Below, in pieces: positions 26,278 to 35,281 of a stretch of 64,000 nucleotides of DNA. Within the stretch, counting starts at the first letter, position 1. Each line of letters starts with the position of its first letter. The notes under the pieces were generated by a model. The model was given only the letters and a program-made list of their open reading frames with translations, was not told where the DNA came from and made no database searches. The DNA comes from an uncultured Dehalococcoidia bacterium. GTDB taxonomy: Bacteria; Chloroflexota; Dehalococcoidia; Lucifugimonadales; CATOSD01. Where the stretch lies: assembly GCA_951812395.1 (NCBI GenBank), contig CATOSD010000001.1, positions 1,275,108 through 1,339,107 on the forward strand, given 5' to 3'. The translations under genes were made by a program, and so were the position numbers.

Positions 26278-26353
26278 TGGAGCCAACGAGTGGACTCGAA
26301 CCACCGACCTGCGGTTTACGAAACCGCTGCTCTACCGGCTGAGCTACGTTGGC
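26278..26353 (-). tRNA. tRNA-Thr(CGT)
   Basis: Reads GCCAACG (acceptor), GCTCAGCCGGTAGAGC (D arm), stem GCGGT with loop TTCGTAA and ACCGC (anticodon CGT, reads ACG), GGTTCGAGTCC (T arm), CGTTGGC-T-CCA. 76 nt with encoded CCA. Its 3' end abuts the stop codon of the convergent MFS gene (TGA 26275-26277) with no gap. Confidence 0.95.
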
Positions 26354-26370
26354 GTCCTGGCAACAGGCGT

Positions 26371-26399
26371 ATTGTACTATGCGCGATGCCGCTCCTCAA
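26371..26399 (-). promoter_or_regulatory. Promoter of tRNA-Thr
   Basis: Minus strand: TTGAGG (26399-26394), 17-base spacer, TACAAT (26376-26371). Start site a few bases upstream of the tRNA 5' end leader. Confidence 0.6.
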
Positions 26400-26401
26400 G
26401 G

Positions 26402-26430
26402 TTGCTACGCCAACATGCGTGTGCTACATT
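26402..26430 (+). promoter_or_regulatory. Promoter of the CocE hydrolase-acyl-CoA synthetase genes
   Basis: TTGCTA (26402-26407), 17-base spacer, TACATT (26425-26430). It is back to back with the tRNA-Thr promoter; the two -35 boxes are 2 bases apart. Confidence 0.5.
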
Positions 26431-26473
26431 CCGACCAATTGAAGAGAACAACACTGGCACGGAGGGGACGACG

Positions 26474-28225
26474 ATGGCCGAGGCGTATTCCGTAAAGTTC
26501 GAATCCAATCAGGAGTTGACGCTCAGGGACGGCACGAAGACTTACGTGGATGTCTTCCGGCCCGACGCCGCGGGCGCGTTTCCCGGTCTTCTCCAGCGAA
26601 CGCCCTACGACAAGAGCTCGTCGGGCAGCCGCAGCGGCACGCTGGACGCCGTCTCGGCCGCGGCGCGCGGCTACGCCGTCGCCATCCAGGACGTGCGGGG
26701 ACGCTACAGCTCCGGGGGCGAATTCTATACATTTGTCAACGAGAGCAACGACGGCTACGACTCCGTTGAGTGGCTCGCTTCCCAGCCCTGGTGTACGGGC
26801 AAGGTGGGCATGTACGGCGTCTCATACGTCGGGGCCACGCAGTGGCTGGCGGCAAAGTCCAAGCCGCCCTCGCTCAAGGGCATCGCGCCGGGCGTGACCG
26901 CCTCCAACTACCAGGAGGGTTGGGCCTGGCAAGGCGGCGCATTCGAGCTTGGCTTCAATCTCTCATGGACCGTCGGTGCGCTGACGGCGGCGAACTGGGG
27001 AAACCTGTCGCGCCGCCTCCCCCTGACCGAAGAAGGGATGGAGAGCATCATCAAGGCCAAGGACGACCTCAACACAGGCTTCGCTCACCTGCCGATGCGA
27101 GAGGTGCCGGACCTGCAGGGCGGGCTCGCGCCCTACTACTACGACTGGATGGCCCATCCGGAGTACGATGACTACTGGAAGGCGGTATCGATAGAGGAGT
27201 CGCACTCCGAAATCGAGGTGCCCGCGTTCAATTTCGGCGGCTGGTACGACATTTTCCTGGGCGGCACCATTCGCAACTACGCGCGCATGAGCAGCCTCGG
27301 CGCGACTGAGGACGCCAGGCGCGGCCAGAAGCTGGTCATCGGCCCGTGGGTCCACGGCGGATCGCCGATGAGCGTGTCCGGCGAGTACAACTTCGGCACC
27401 CGGGCGGCGGCGCTCGCGCTCGATCTGCAGGGGCAGATACTGTCACACTACGACTACTGGCTGAAGGGCGAGGACAACGGCTTCGTCGACCAGCCCCCGG
27501 TCCGTATATTCGTGATGGGCGAGAATGTCTGGCGCCAGGAGGATAGCTGGCCGCTGGACCGCGCCGAGAACACCAGGTTCTACCTGCGCAGCGGCGGCGG
27601 GGCCAACACCCTCAACGGCGACGGGGTGCTCAGCCTCGATTCACCCAACTCCGAGCCTCCCGACGTGTTCGCGTACAACCCGCTCGACCCCGCGCCCACG
27701 CGCGGCGGCCAGCTCTGCTGCGACCCCGCGTTCATGCCGGCCGGCGCGTACGACCAGCGCCCGGTGGAGGCGCGGCCCGACGTGCTCGTCTACTCCACGC
27801 CTCCGCTGGAGCGCGACACGGAGGTTACGGGGCCTGTAAGCGTGACGCTGTACGCCTCGAGCTCGGCCAGGGACACCGACTTTACCGGAAAGCTGGTGGA
27901 CGTTTCGCCCGACGGCTACGCCCGCAACCTGACCGACGGCATCATCCGCGCCCGCTACCGGAACCCCAGGACGTCCGCGAGCCTGCTGCAGCCGGGCCAG
28001 GTGTACGAGTTCAAGATCGACCTGTGGGCGACAAGCAACCTGTTCAGGAAGGGCCACCAGATCCGCGTGGAGATTTCGAGCAGCAACTTCCCGCGCTTCG
28101 ACCGCAACACCAACACGGGCGCGCCCATCGGTACCGACGGCGACTTCGTTTCGGCGCTGCAAACGGTGTACCACACCGCCGAACACCCCTCGCACATAAC
28201 GCTGCCGATAGTGCCGCGCGGCTAG
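26474..28225 (+). CDS. CocE/NonD family hydrolase (S15-type alpha/beta hydrolase)
   Basis: A 583-residue protein. ATG 26474 follows GGAGGGG (26461-26467); upstream codons in frame cross the tRNA and are not coding. VDVFRPDAAGAFPGLLQRTP is the typical start of the alpha/beta domain, DVRGRYSSGGEF the oxyanion region, and GMYGVSYVG the nucleophile elbow (Ser117). The C-terminal jelly-roll domain is recognisable from TGPVSVTLYASSSARDTDF and FRKGHQIRVEISSSNFPRFD. The family cleaves esters or X-Pro peptides; cocaine esterase and glutaryl acylases are relatives. No signal peptide, so probably cytoplasmic. Followed after 34 bases by the acyl-CoA ligase. Confidence 0.9.
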   Translation: MAEAYSVKFESNQELTLRDGTKTYVDVFRPDAAGAFPGLLQRTPYDKSSSGSRSGTLDAVSAAARGYAVAIQDVRGRYSSGGEFYTFVNESNDGYDSVEWLASQPWCTGKVGMYGVSYVGATQWLAAKSKPPSLKGIAPGVTASNYQEGWAWQGGAFELGFNLSWTVGALTAANWGNLSRRLPLTEEGMESIIKAKDDLNTGFAHLPMREVPDLQGGLAPYYYDWMAHPEYDDYWKAVSIEESHSEIEVPAFNFGGWYDIFLGGTIRNYARMSSLGATEDARRGQKLVIGPWVHGGSPMSVSGEYNFGTRAAALALDLQGQILSHYDYWLKGEDNGFVDQPPVRIFVMGENVWRQEDSWPLDRAENTRFYLRSGGGANTLNGDGVLSLDSPNSEPPDVFAYNPLDPAPTRGGQLCCDPAFMPAGAYDQRPVEARPDVLVYSTPPLERDTEVTGPVSVTLYASSSARDTDFTGKLVDVSPDGYARNLTDGIIRARYRNPRTSASLLQPGQVYEFKIDLWATSNLFRKGHQIRVEISSSNFPRFDRNTNTGAPIGTDGDFVSALQTVYHTAEHPSHITLPIVPRG

Positions 28226-28259
28226 GAAGCCGGCCTTACAAACTAATGGAGGACACACC

Positions 28260-30020
28260 ATGACCATCTCGTCCTTTCCCCCGATTCACAAGCCAAGCCG
28301 CGATGACATGCCCGTCGCGCCCAACCTCGAGTATGCCAAGACTCGCGCCGGCTTCGACTGGCAGCAGATGTACTCCGAGCTCGACTGGCTGCCCGGTGGC
28401 TATTTGAACAAGGCCCACGAGGCGATAGACCGCCACGCCAATGGCCCGCGCCGCGACAAGATCGCCATGATCTGGGAGGGCAAGAACGGCGAACGCGAAG
28501 ACTACACCTTCGGGCAGCTCAAGACCCTCACCAACAAGTTCGCCAACGTCATCAAGAGCCTCGGCATCGAGACGGGCGACCGCGTCTTTCTGTTCATGGA
28601 TAGGCTGCCCGAGACGTACATAGCATTCTTCGGCATACTCAAGGCCGGCGCCGTGGTGGGTCCGCTGTTCTCCGCCTTCGGCCCAGACCCCGTCAGGGAC
28701 CGTCTGCAGGACAGCGGAGCCAAGGTGCTCGTCACTCAGCCGGAGCTGCGCCGGCGCATCACCGGCATCATCCCCGAGCTGTTCGAGCTCCAGCACATCA
28801 TCATCGTCAACAAGAATAACCGGGACACCGAGGGCCGGGACATGGCCGACCTGGACTGGGACGAGGAGATGGGCAAGGCGTCGACGGACTTCGACACTGT
28901 GCGGACGAGCCAGTACGACTACTCGGTGATGCACTACACGTCGGGGACCACGGGCAAGCCGAAGGGCGCCGTTCACCGCCACCAGGCCGTTGTGCAGCAG
29001 TACGCAACCGGCAAGTGGGCGCTCGACCTGCACGAGGATGACGTGTACTGGTGCACCGCCGACCCTGGCTGGGTGACGGGCACCTCCTACGGGATGCTCG
29101 CGCCCTGGACCAACGGACTCACCCAGCTCATATACGAGGGCGGCTTCCGGGCCAGCGCATGGTATGAAATGCTTCAGAAGCACAAGGTGTCCGTGTGGTA
29201 CACCGCGCCGACGGCGATAAGGATGCTGATGAAGGCGGGCGAGGAGCTCCCGCACCGCTACGACCTGTCCAGGCTCAGGTACTCGTGCAGCGTCGGCGAG
29301 CCGCTCAACCCAGAGGCTGTCGTCTGGGGCGAGAAGGCCATCGGAATGCCGTTCCACGACAACTGGTGGCAGACGGAGACCGGCGCGATTCTGGTGGCGA
29401 ACTACCCTGAGATGGACATTCGCCCCGGCTCGATGGGCCGGCCGATTCCGGGCGTGGAGGTGGGAGTCGTGGACGAGAACTTCGACCCGGCGCCGCCGGG
29501 AGTCGACGGCAACCTGGTGGTGCGCCCCGGATGGCCCTCGATGTTCCACTCGTATTGGAACAATACCGAGATGTACAACTCGCGCTTCCGCAAGGGCTGG
29601 TACGTCACGGGCGACAGCGCGCGCGTAGACGAGGACGGCTACTTCTGGTTTGTGGGCCGCACCGACGACGTGATCAACACGGCGGGGCACCTGGTGGGCC
29701 CGTTCGAGGTGGAGAGCGCGCTCATCGAGCATCCGGCGGTGGCGGAGGCGGGAGTGATAGGCAAGCCCGACCCCATCGCGATGGAGATCGTGAAGGCGTT
29801 CGTGGCGCTGAAGGATGGAGTCGAGGCTACGCCGGCGCTCCAAAGGGAGCTGACGCGGTTCACCCGTCAGAAGCTCAGCGCCGGGGTCGCGCCGCGCGAG
29901 ATAGAGTTCGTGCCGACGCTTCCGAAGACGCGCAGCGGCAAGATCATGCGCCGGCTTCTCAAGGCCCGTGAGCTGGGCCTGCCCGAGGGTGACACGAGCA
30001 CGCTGGAAGAGGAGGAGTAG
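28260..30020 (+). CDS. Acetyl-CoA-synthetase-like acyl-CoA ligase (AMP-forming)
   Basis: A 586-residue ANL-superfamily enzyme, ATG 28260 preceded by GGAGG. The AMP-binding P-loop is MHYTSGTTGKPKGAVHRH (residues about 223-240); WCTADPGWVTGTSYGMLAPW is characteristic of acetyl-CoA synthetases. The hinge is GDSARVDEDGYFWFVGRTDD and the C-terminal catalytic Lys lies in LPKTRSGKIMRRLLKA. It is about 60 residues shorter than classical Acs, mainly at the N-terminus. It activates acetate or a short acid with ATP and CoA. Downstream of the CocE hydrolase, it may activate the acid released by it. Confidence 0.9.
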   Translation: MTISSFPPIHKPSRDDMPVAPNLEYAKTRAGFDWQQMYSELDWLPGGYLNKAHEAIDRHANGPRRDKIAMIWEGKNGEREDYTFGQLKTLTNKFANVIKSLGIETGDRVFLFMDRLPETYIAFFGILKAGAVVGPLFSAFGPDPVRDRLQDSGAKVLVTQPELRRRITGIIPELFELQHIIIVNKNNRDTEGRDMADLDWDEEMGKASTDFDTVRTSQYDYSVMHYTSGTTGKPKGAVHRHQAVVQQYATGKWALDLHEDDVYWCTADPGWVTGTSYGMLAPWTNGLTQLIYEGGFRASAWYEMLQKHKVSVWYTAPTAIRMLMKAGEELPHRYDLSRLRYSCSVGEPLNPEAVVWGEKAIGMPFHDNWWQTETGAILVANYPEMDIRPGSMGRPIPGVEVGVVDENFDPAPPGVDGNLVVRPGWPSMFHSYWNNTEMYNSRFRKGWYVTGDSARVDEDGYFWFVGRTDDVINTAGHLVGPFEVESALIEHPAVAEAGVIGKPDPIAMEIVKAFVALKDGVEATPALQRELTRFTRQKLSAGVAPREIEFVPTLPKTRSGKIMRRLLKARELGLPEGDTSTLEEEE

Positions 30021-30300
30021 GGGGAGGCGACACCCCCATCCTAACCTCCCCCCTGCGAGGGGGAAGGGACTGAAATGAGCGGGGGGGCCGTCACCCCCAT
30101 CCTAACCTTCCCCCTGCGAGGGGGAAGGGACTGAAATGAGCGCGGGGGCCATCACCCCCATCCTAACCTTCCCCCTGCGAGGGGGAAGGGACGCATCGGC
30201 AGACTCAGGGCCGGTTCTAACCTTCCGCCTGCGTGGGGGAAGGGACGCATCGGCAGGCTCAGGGCCGGCTCTAACTTTCGCCTGCGAGGGGGAAGGGACT
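30021..30300. repeat. Cluster of five GGGGGAAGG palindromic repeats
   Basis: Five head-to-tail units with the form CACCCCCATCCTAACCTTCC-CCCTGCGAGGGGGAAGG-GACTGAAATGAGCG at roughly 30031, 30089, 30150, 30215 and 30270. The core CCTTCCCCC-TGCGA-GGGGGAAGG is a perfect 9-bp hairpin. Units 4 and 5 are degenerate and carry CGCATCGGCAGRCTCAGGGC. The space 30300-30382 holds no gene. Confidence 0.9.
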
Positions 30301-30382
30301 GAGATGAGCGTGGGCGGGCTGCACTTGCCGCCGTTTGCGAGCGCCCATATAATGGCGCCACTCAGCAAGCAGGAGAAGCGCG

Positions 30383-31147
30383 GTGGGCTACGAATATATC
30401 GTTGTGGACAAGGAAGAGGGCGTGGGCACAATCAGGCTGAACCGGCCAGAGGTGCTGAACGCGCTCAGCAGGGACCTTTACCGCGAGGTGAACGAGGCCG
30501 TCCTCGACATGGAGGCGGACTCAGGCGTTAAGGCGGTGATCTTCACCGGCACGGGGGAGCGCGCCTTTTCCGCCGGGGCCGACATTCACGAGATGGCGCG
30601 CAACTCGGAGCTGGAGACGCCGCCGGAGCCCTATCCGGGCAGCGACCTGTTCTCGTGGAACATCGCCTCTTGCAGGAAGCCCACCATCGGTGCGCTCAAC
30701 GGGCTGTGCTACGGCGGCGGCGCGCTGATGTCGTCCAGCTTCGACATCCGGGTTGGGTGCGAGCGGACGAGGTTCCGCTTTCTGGCGGCGTCTTATGGGC
30801 GGGTCAACTCGACGTGGACGCTGCCGATGCAGGTGGGCTGGCCCAAGGCCAAGGAGCTGCTGTTCACCGGCCGGGTGGTAGAGGCCGAGGAGGCTCTTCA
30901 GATCGGCCTGCTCAACCATCTGGTGTCGTCTGACGAGCTTATGCCGAAGGCCGTTGAGATCGCCCAGTACATTGCGGCGAACGACGAACGCATGGTGCAG
31001 GGCATCAAAGAGCTGATGATGGACAACGTGGGCGCGGGCTGGCGAGGGATGCACGACAACGAAGTGGAGGCGCGGGACACGAAGCTTGTCGCGACCACGG
31101 TGGAGGAAGGATTCAAGGAGTTTCTGGACAGGAAGGGTCGGAGATAG
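30383..31147 (+). CDS. Enoyl-CoA hydratase/isomerase (crotonase) family protein
   Basis: A 254-residue crotonase-fold protein starting at GTG 30383, with AGGAG 6 bases upstream. TIRLNRPEVLNALSRDLYRE is the family opening, GERAFSAGADIHEMARNSE forms the oxyanion hole, and NGLCYGGGALMSSSFDIRVG is the second oxyanion loop. The two catalytic Glu residues of enoyl-CoA hydratase are not evident (GGALMSSS and YGRVNSTWT at their places), so it may be an isomerase, decarboxylase or other crotonase activity. The final ~16 codons are duplicated 793 bases downstream (31893-31940). Confidence 0.87.
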   Translation: MGYEYIVVDKEEGVGTIRLNRPEVLNALSRDLYREVNEAVLDMEADSGVKAVIFTGTGERAFSAGADIHEMARNSELETPPEPYPGSDLFSWNIASCRKPTIGALNGLCYGGGALMSSSFDIRVGCERTRFRFLAASYGRVNSTWTLPMQVGWPKAKELLFTGRVVEAEEALQIGLLNHLVSSDELMPKAVEIAQYIAANDERMVQGIKELMMDNVGAGWRGMHDNEVEARDTKLVATTVEEGFKEFLDRKGRR

Positions 31148-32215
31148 CGTAGGAAGCGGCACCCCCATCCTAACCTTCCCCCTGCGAGGGGGAAGGGACT
31201 GTAAGGAGAGCGCGGTGGGGCGGCGCCAAGGCAGATGCTTTGGATTCCTCGGCTGCGCTGCGCTCCGCTCGGAATGACAGTGGAGGATGCGCTCCGCTCG
31301 GAATGACAGTGGCATATGCGCTCCGCTCGGAATGACAGTGGAGGATGCGCTCTGCTCGGGATGACAGTGGCATATGCGCTCCGCTCGGGATGACAGTGGA
31401 GGATGTGCTCCGCCGGATTGGAGTGGAGGATGCGCTCTGTTCGGAGTGGCAGAGAGGCGTGGGGGAAGGGACTGTAAGGAGAGCGCGGGCTGGCGGCGCC
31501 AAGGCAGATGCTTTGGATTCCTCGGCTGCGCTGCGCTCTGCTCGGAATGACAGTGGAGGCTGCGCTCCGCTCGGAATGACAGTGGAGGATGCGCTCTGCT
31601 CGGGATGACAGTGGAGGATGTGCTCCGCCGGATTGGAGTGGAGGATGCGCTCTGTTCGGAGTGGCAGAGAGGCGTGGGGGAAGGGACTGTAAGGAGGGCG
31701 CGGGCTGGCGGCGCCAAGGCAGACGCTTGAGATTCCTCGGCTGCGCTGCGTTCTGTTCGGAGTGGCAGAGAGGCGTGGGGGAAGGGACTGTAAGGAGGGC
31801 GCAGGCTGGCGGCGCCAAGGCAGACGCTTTGGATTCCTCGTCTGCGCTCCGCTCGGAATGACAGTGGAGGATGCGCTCTGTTCGGAGTGACAGTGGAGGA
31901 AGGTTTCAAGGAGTTTCTGGACAGGAAGGGTCGGAGATAGGGTAGGAAGCGGCACCCCCATCCTAACCTTCCCCCTGCGAGGGGGAAGGGACTGTAAGGA
32001 GGGCGCGGGCTGGCGGCGCCAAGGCAGACGCTTTGGATTCCTCGGCTGCGCTGCGCTCTGCTCGGAATGACAGTGGCATATGCGCTCTGTTCGGAGTGAC
32101 AGTGGCATATGCGCTCCGCTCGGGATGACAGTGGAGGATGTGCTCCGCCGGATTGGAGTGGAGGATGCGCTCTGTTCGGAGTGGCAGAGAGGCGTGGGGG
32201 AAGGGACATCGGAAG
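31148..32215. repeat. Compound repeat region with a 793-bp tandem duplication
   Basis: Contains GGGGGAAGG palindromes (about 31161-31200 and 31954-31993) and many copies of the second family, TTTGGATTCCTCGGCTGCGC followed by TGCGCTCNGCTCGGAATGACA, plus spacer modules CAGTGGAGGATGCGCTC and CAGTGGCATATGCGCTC. The segment starting at 31100 recurs at 31893, so it includes the last ~48 bases of the crotonase gene. I see no gene in it; long open minus-strand frames reading SFRAERSAAEESKA are produced by the repeat. Confidence 0.85.
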
Positions 32216-32242
32216 GCTGAATGAGAGAGGGATGTGAGTATC

Positions 32243-33457
32243 ATGACGAATTCGGTTAAGGCTCCGCTGGAGGGCATTCGCGTGCTTGACCTGGGGCGTT
32301 ACCAGGCCGGCCCCAGGTGCGCGCTCATGTTCGCGCGCATGGGCGCCGAGGTCATCAAGGTAGAAACGATCAGGGGCGACGAGAGCCGCGCCAACGGTCC
32401 GACCGTTAGAGGCCAGAGCGCCTACTGGGTGCAGTACAACAGCGGCAAGAAGAGCCTCTCGATCAACCTGCGTACCGAGGAGGGCAAGGAGGTCATCCGC
32501 GACCTGGTGAAGGTCTCGGACGTGCTGTTGCAGAACTTCCGCCCGGGCACCATCGACATCATGGGGTTGGGCTATGACGTTCTCAAGGAGCTGAACCCCA
32601 GGATCATCATGATCAACGTGTCCGCATACGGCCAGTACGGGCCGCTGCGGGACAGGGTGGGCTTCGACCCAATCGGGCAGGCGATGGGCGGCATGGCGTC
32701 GCTGACGGGCTTCCCCGACGACCCGCCGATTCTCACCGCCTTCCCGCTTATCGACAGGATAACGGCGCTTCACGCCACTATTGGAGCGCTGGCGGCATTG
32801 AGGGAGCGGGAGATTTCGGGCGAGGGCCAGGCGATCGACGTGTGCCTCGCCGACACCGGCTTCACCACCAACGAGATACCGATCTCGGCCTACCTGGGCG
32901 ACGGCATCGTGGCCGAGCGCAGGGGCAACGGGGAGGGGCTCGGGGGCATGTACCAGACCACGGACGGCTGGCTGATCATCGCCGCCAACAACGACCACAT
33001 GTGGGGCCGCCTGTGCGAGGCGCTGGACAAGCCGGAGTGGCTGGAAGACCCGCGGTTCACCACGCGCGCCGACCGCGGCAAGAACACCGCCGACCTGGAG
33101 CGCGAGTTGACGGATTGGTTCTCCACGCGCACCACCAAGGAGGCGGTGGACTACCTGTCCGGCTTCTCCATACCGTGCGCGCCGGTGAACGACGTGGTGC
33201 AGGCGGCCAACGAGCCGCACCTGCGCGAGCGTGAGATCATGATGGAGGTCCCCGACCCGGTCGCGGGCACCATGTGGGTCTCCGGCAAGATGATCAAGTT
33301 CAGCCGCACGCCCATGGTTGTCGGCTCCGCCCCTACTCCGGGCCAGCACAACGAGGAGATCCTCAAGGACATCCTCGGCTACTCCGACGACAAGGTGGCC
33401 GAGCTGCAGGACGCCGAGGTGATTCGCAGCCAGGAGCCGGCGCTGGCGTCGGACTAA
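32243..33457 (+). CDS. CaiB/BaiF (class III) CoA-transferase
   Basis: A 404-residue protein. The start is taken at ATG 32243 (MTNSVKAPLEGIRVLDLG); GTG 32234 is an alternative only 3 bases after GAGAGG. LEGIRVLDLGRYQAGPRCAL and MGAEVIKVETIRGDE open the fold. The catalytic Asp is present in RVGFDPIGQAMGGMASLTG, unlike the two paralogues at 15988 and 17439. It exchanges CoA between carboxylates such as succinate or formate and a catabolic acid. It lies alone between two repeat regions. Confidence 0.9.
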   Translation: MTNSVKAPLEGIRVLDLGRYQAGPRCALMFARMGAEVIKVETIRGDESRANGPTVRGQSAYWVQYNSGKKSLSINLRTEEGKEVIRDLVKVSDVLLQNFRPGTIDIMGLGYDVLKELNPRIIMINVSAYGQYGPLRDRVGFDPIGQAMGGMASLTGFPDDPPILTAFPLIDRITALHATIGALAALREREISGEGQAIDVCLADTGFTTNEIPISAYLGDGIVAERRGNGEGLGGMYQTTDGWLIIAANNDHMWGRLCEALDKPEWLEDPRFTTRADRGKNTADLERELTDWFSTRTTKEAVDYLSGFSIPCAPVNDVVQAANEPHLREREIMMEVPDPVAGTMWVSGKMIKFSRTPMVVGSAPTPGQHNEEILKDILGYSDDKVAELQDAEVIRSQEPALASD

Positions 33458-33537
33458 GAGCCTATCTGAGAACCCGTCCATCGCCCCCATCCTAACCTTC
33501 CCCCCGCGAGGGGGAAGGGACTTATCGGATAGGCTCT
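33457..33537. repeat. Apparent full-length MITE-like repeat with 16-bp terminal inverted repeats
   Basis: Ends AGAGCCTATCTGAGAA (33457-33472) and TTATCGGATAGGCTCT (33522-33537) match as inverted repeats at 14 of 16 positions. Inside lies the standard palindrome CCATCCTAACCTTCCCCCC-GCGAGGGGGAAGG. The first base overlaps the stop codon of the CoA-transferase. It looks like the most complete form of the dispersed palindrome; the partial right end TTATCGGATAGRCTCT recurs at 62579-62594. Confidence 0.65.
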
Positions 33538-33589
33538 CAGGGGCGATTAGAGCCGCAAGCGTGGCCCCGCGACGGCGGTGAGAGTGGAT

Positions 33590-34306
33590 ATGACTACCAA
33601 CCAAAGACTGGAATCCGCCCGAACGAAGTGGCGCGAGGAGCCTGAGCCTCTGAACGACCCGCCACGCAAGATTGACGCGATGCAACAGTTCCCAACCCTG
33701 GCCAACATCGAGCAGATTCTGGAAGGGCGGTATGACGGTCGTGACGACGTTCTCGTCAACGGGCAGGGCTACCTGTGCACGGACAGGGAGCACATTTTCT
33801 CGAACCTGGTACCCGACGTCGTGGTCGCGTTCGGGGTGGACGTTGAGCGCATAGAGGCGACGAACGGCTACGTGATAAGCGAGGTGGGCAAACCGCCCGA
33901 CTTCATTTTGGAAGTGGCGTCCAAGAGCACGGGCCGGCGCGACTACACACTCAAGCGGCGGCGCTACGCGGAAATGGGCGTGCTGGAGTACTGGCGTTTC
34001 GACCAGACGGGCGGCAAGCGCCACGACGCTCCACTCGCCGGCGACAGGCTTTCGGATGGCGACTATACTCCGTTCGCCCTCGAGAAGTCTCCGGACGGCG
34101 AAATCAGGGGGTTCAGCCCGACGCTCGGGCTGTATCTGTGCTGGGTGAAGGGGCAGTTGCTGTTGTTCGACCCCGTGAGCGGCGAGCACCTTCTCAGCAG
34201 GGTTGAGCTGCTTGCCCGGATCGGCCAGGCGGAGGCGCAACGGGACGAGGCTGTGCGCGAAGCGGAGCGGCTGCGGGAACTGGTGCGCCGGCTGAAATCG
34301 GACTAG
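33590..34306 (+). CDS. Uma2 family endonuclease (DUF820)
   Basis: A 238-residue protein; ATG 33590 is preceded by GGTGAG, with GTG 33578 and 33584 as alternatives. The PD-(D/E)XK-type core can be followed: NLVPDVVVAFGV (Asp), PPDFILEVASKSTGRRDYT (Glu then Lys) and KRRRYAEMGVLEYWRFD. Residues about 205-238 are a charged coiled coil (GQAEAQRDEAVREAERLREL), common in these proteins. Uma2 genes are often multicopy in Chloroflexota and cyanobacteria; their target and role are not established. Confidence 0.87.
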   Translation: MTTNQRLESARTKWREEPEPLNDPPRKIDAMQQFPTLANIEQILEGRYDGRDDVLVNGQGYLCTDREHIFSNLVPDVVVAFGVDVERIEATNGYVISEVGKPPDFILEVASKSTGRRDYTLKRRRYAEMGVLEYWRFDQTGGKRHDAPLAGDRLSDGDYTPFALEKSPDGEIRGFSPTLGLYLCWVKGQLLLFDPVSGEHLLSRVELLARIGQAEAQRDEAVREAERLRELVRRLKSD

Positions 34307-34309
34307 GGC

Positions 34310-34678
34310 GCGGCCGTCGGCGTCCGAGCGCGGCGGGGATATTTCGGGGCGCTCGGCAGTTGGGGCGACCGGAGGGGCCGAGTCGAGGGGATCGCGGCGC
34401 CATGGGAGTAGTTTCCGCGCGATAATTTTAGGATTAGGGAACTCGTCGAGGGCGGCGCAGCGATCGAGGTACCTGGCGACTTGGTGGAGTCCGGGGGCGC
34501 CGCAGTGTTCAACGCCGGACAATCGAATGAAGTCCCAGGCATCGCCTCGGCGGTAGGCGGCGTGGCGGTACCAATGGGTGTCGACGAAATCGAGGAAGTC
34601 TTCGACGGCGACTTCCGCGAGTTCCGTGACGTATTCTTTCTCCAGTCTTCGGACGGTGGCTTCTAGAGGCCGGGCCAT
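34310..34678 (-). pseudogene. Truncated gene coupled to the HTH gene, native stop lost
   Basis: Starts at ATG 34678, overlapping the end of the HTH gene by 16 bases. It reads MARPLEATVRRLEKEYVTEL then AEVAVEDFLDFVDTHWYRHA and RRGDAWDFIRLSGVEHCGAP up to about residue 100, with clear coding character. After about residue 105 the composition changes, and the frame continues open antisense through the Uma2, CoA-transferase and repeat DNA as far as 30521 without a stop. I therefore read it as the 5' part of a gene whose 3' end and stop were lost, probably when the Uma2 segment was joined. Function unknown; the pair resembles a small mobile or phage-derived unit. Confidence 0.5.
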
Positions 34679-35247
34679 TGGGACTTCTTCCTTAGCGCGG
34701 CGGCCCTTTCGAGGTTATCGACACGCCGGTCGAGGTGCTCGGTCTGGCGGGCGCTCTGGGCGAGCTTGAGGGCAGCAAGGGCGGCGTCGAGGCGGACGCG
34801 CTGGCGGCCGGATTGCATCAGTTCAAAGATTACGGAGATGGCGTCCTGCGCCATCGACTGGGCGGAGATTTCGGCGACGTGGAGGACTTCTTTGCGGAGT
34901 CTTTGGAGGGTGTCGCGGAAGTCGGGTTCTTCGAGCCACCTGTAGAGGGTGGTGCGGGATATGCCGGCGTTCCTGGCGCGCTGGGAGGCCGAGCCGGGGC
35001 CGATCAGATAGGGAAGGGCGCCTATCTGCCTGGGCGAAAGGGCGTCCTGAATAAGTGTATCATCCTGTAGCATCTGTATCAGATCGGCGTTTTCGCCGCC
35101 GAATTCAGCGGGATTCGAGGGTGATTCCGGGACGACGTGGGACTCGTCCGTGTCGGTTGGGGACTCGATCATGACGACGGTGTCACGGTCGGGTCCGCCG
35201 GGCTGGGCCAGGGCCGATGTGGCTTGATTCGGGTGGTTGTCGGTCAT
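34663..35247 (-). CDS. Helix-turn-helix protein (phBC6A51/terminase-small-subunit-like)
   Basis: A 194-residue protein, ATG 35247 with AAGGA 10 bases upstream. Residues 1-60 are polar and disordered; LSPRQIGALPYLIGPGSASQ leads into RARNAGISRTTLYRWLEEPD, a homeodomain-like helix-turn-helix as found in phBC6A51-type regulators and terminase small subunits. The C-terminal half is helical (RLDAALAALKLAQSARQTEH) and suits oligomerisation. A near-consensus promoter with a perfect palindrome lies just upstream, so autoregulation is likely. Possibly a remnant of a mobile element. Confidence 0.72.
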   Translation of the reverse strand: MTDNHPNQATSALAQPGGPDRDTVVMIESPTDTDESHVVPESPSNPAEFGGENADLIQMLQDDTLIQDALSPRQIGALPYLIGPGSASQRARNAGISRTTLYRWLEEPDFRDTLQRLRKEVLHVAEISAQSMAQDAISVIFELMQSGRQRVRLDAALAALKLAQSARQTEHLDRRVDNLERAAALRKKSQWPGL

Positions 35248-35281
35248 GGTGTGTGGTTCCTTGTGGTGTTGGGATTGGCGA

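Noticed and set aside
30521..34678. A 1385-codon open frame on the minus strand
   Set aside because: It runs antisense to four clear genes and through repeat arrays; only its first ~105 codons have coding character. The lack of stops is an effect of high GC and third-position bias on the opposite strand.
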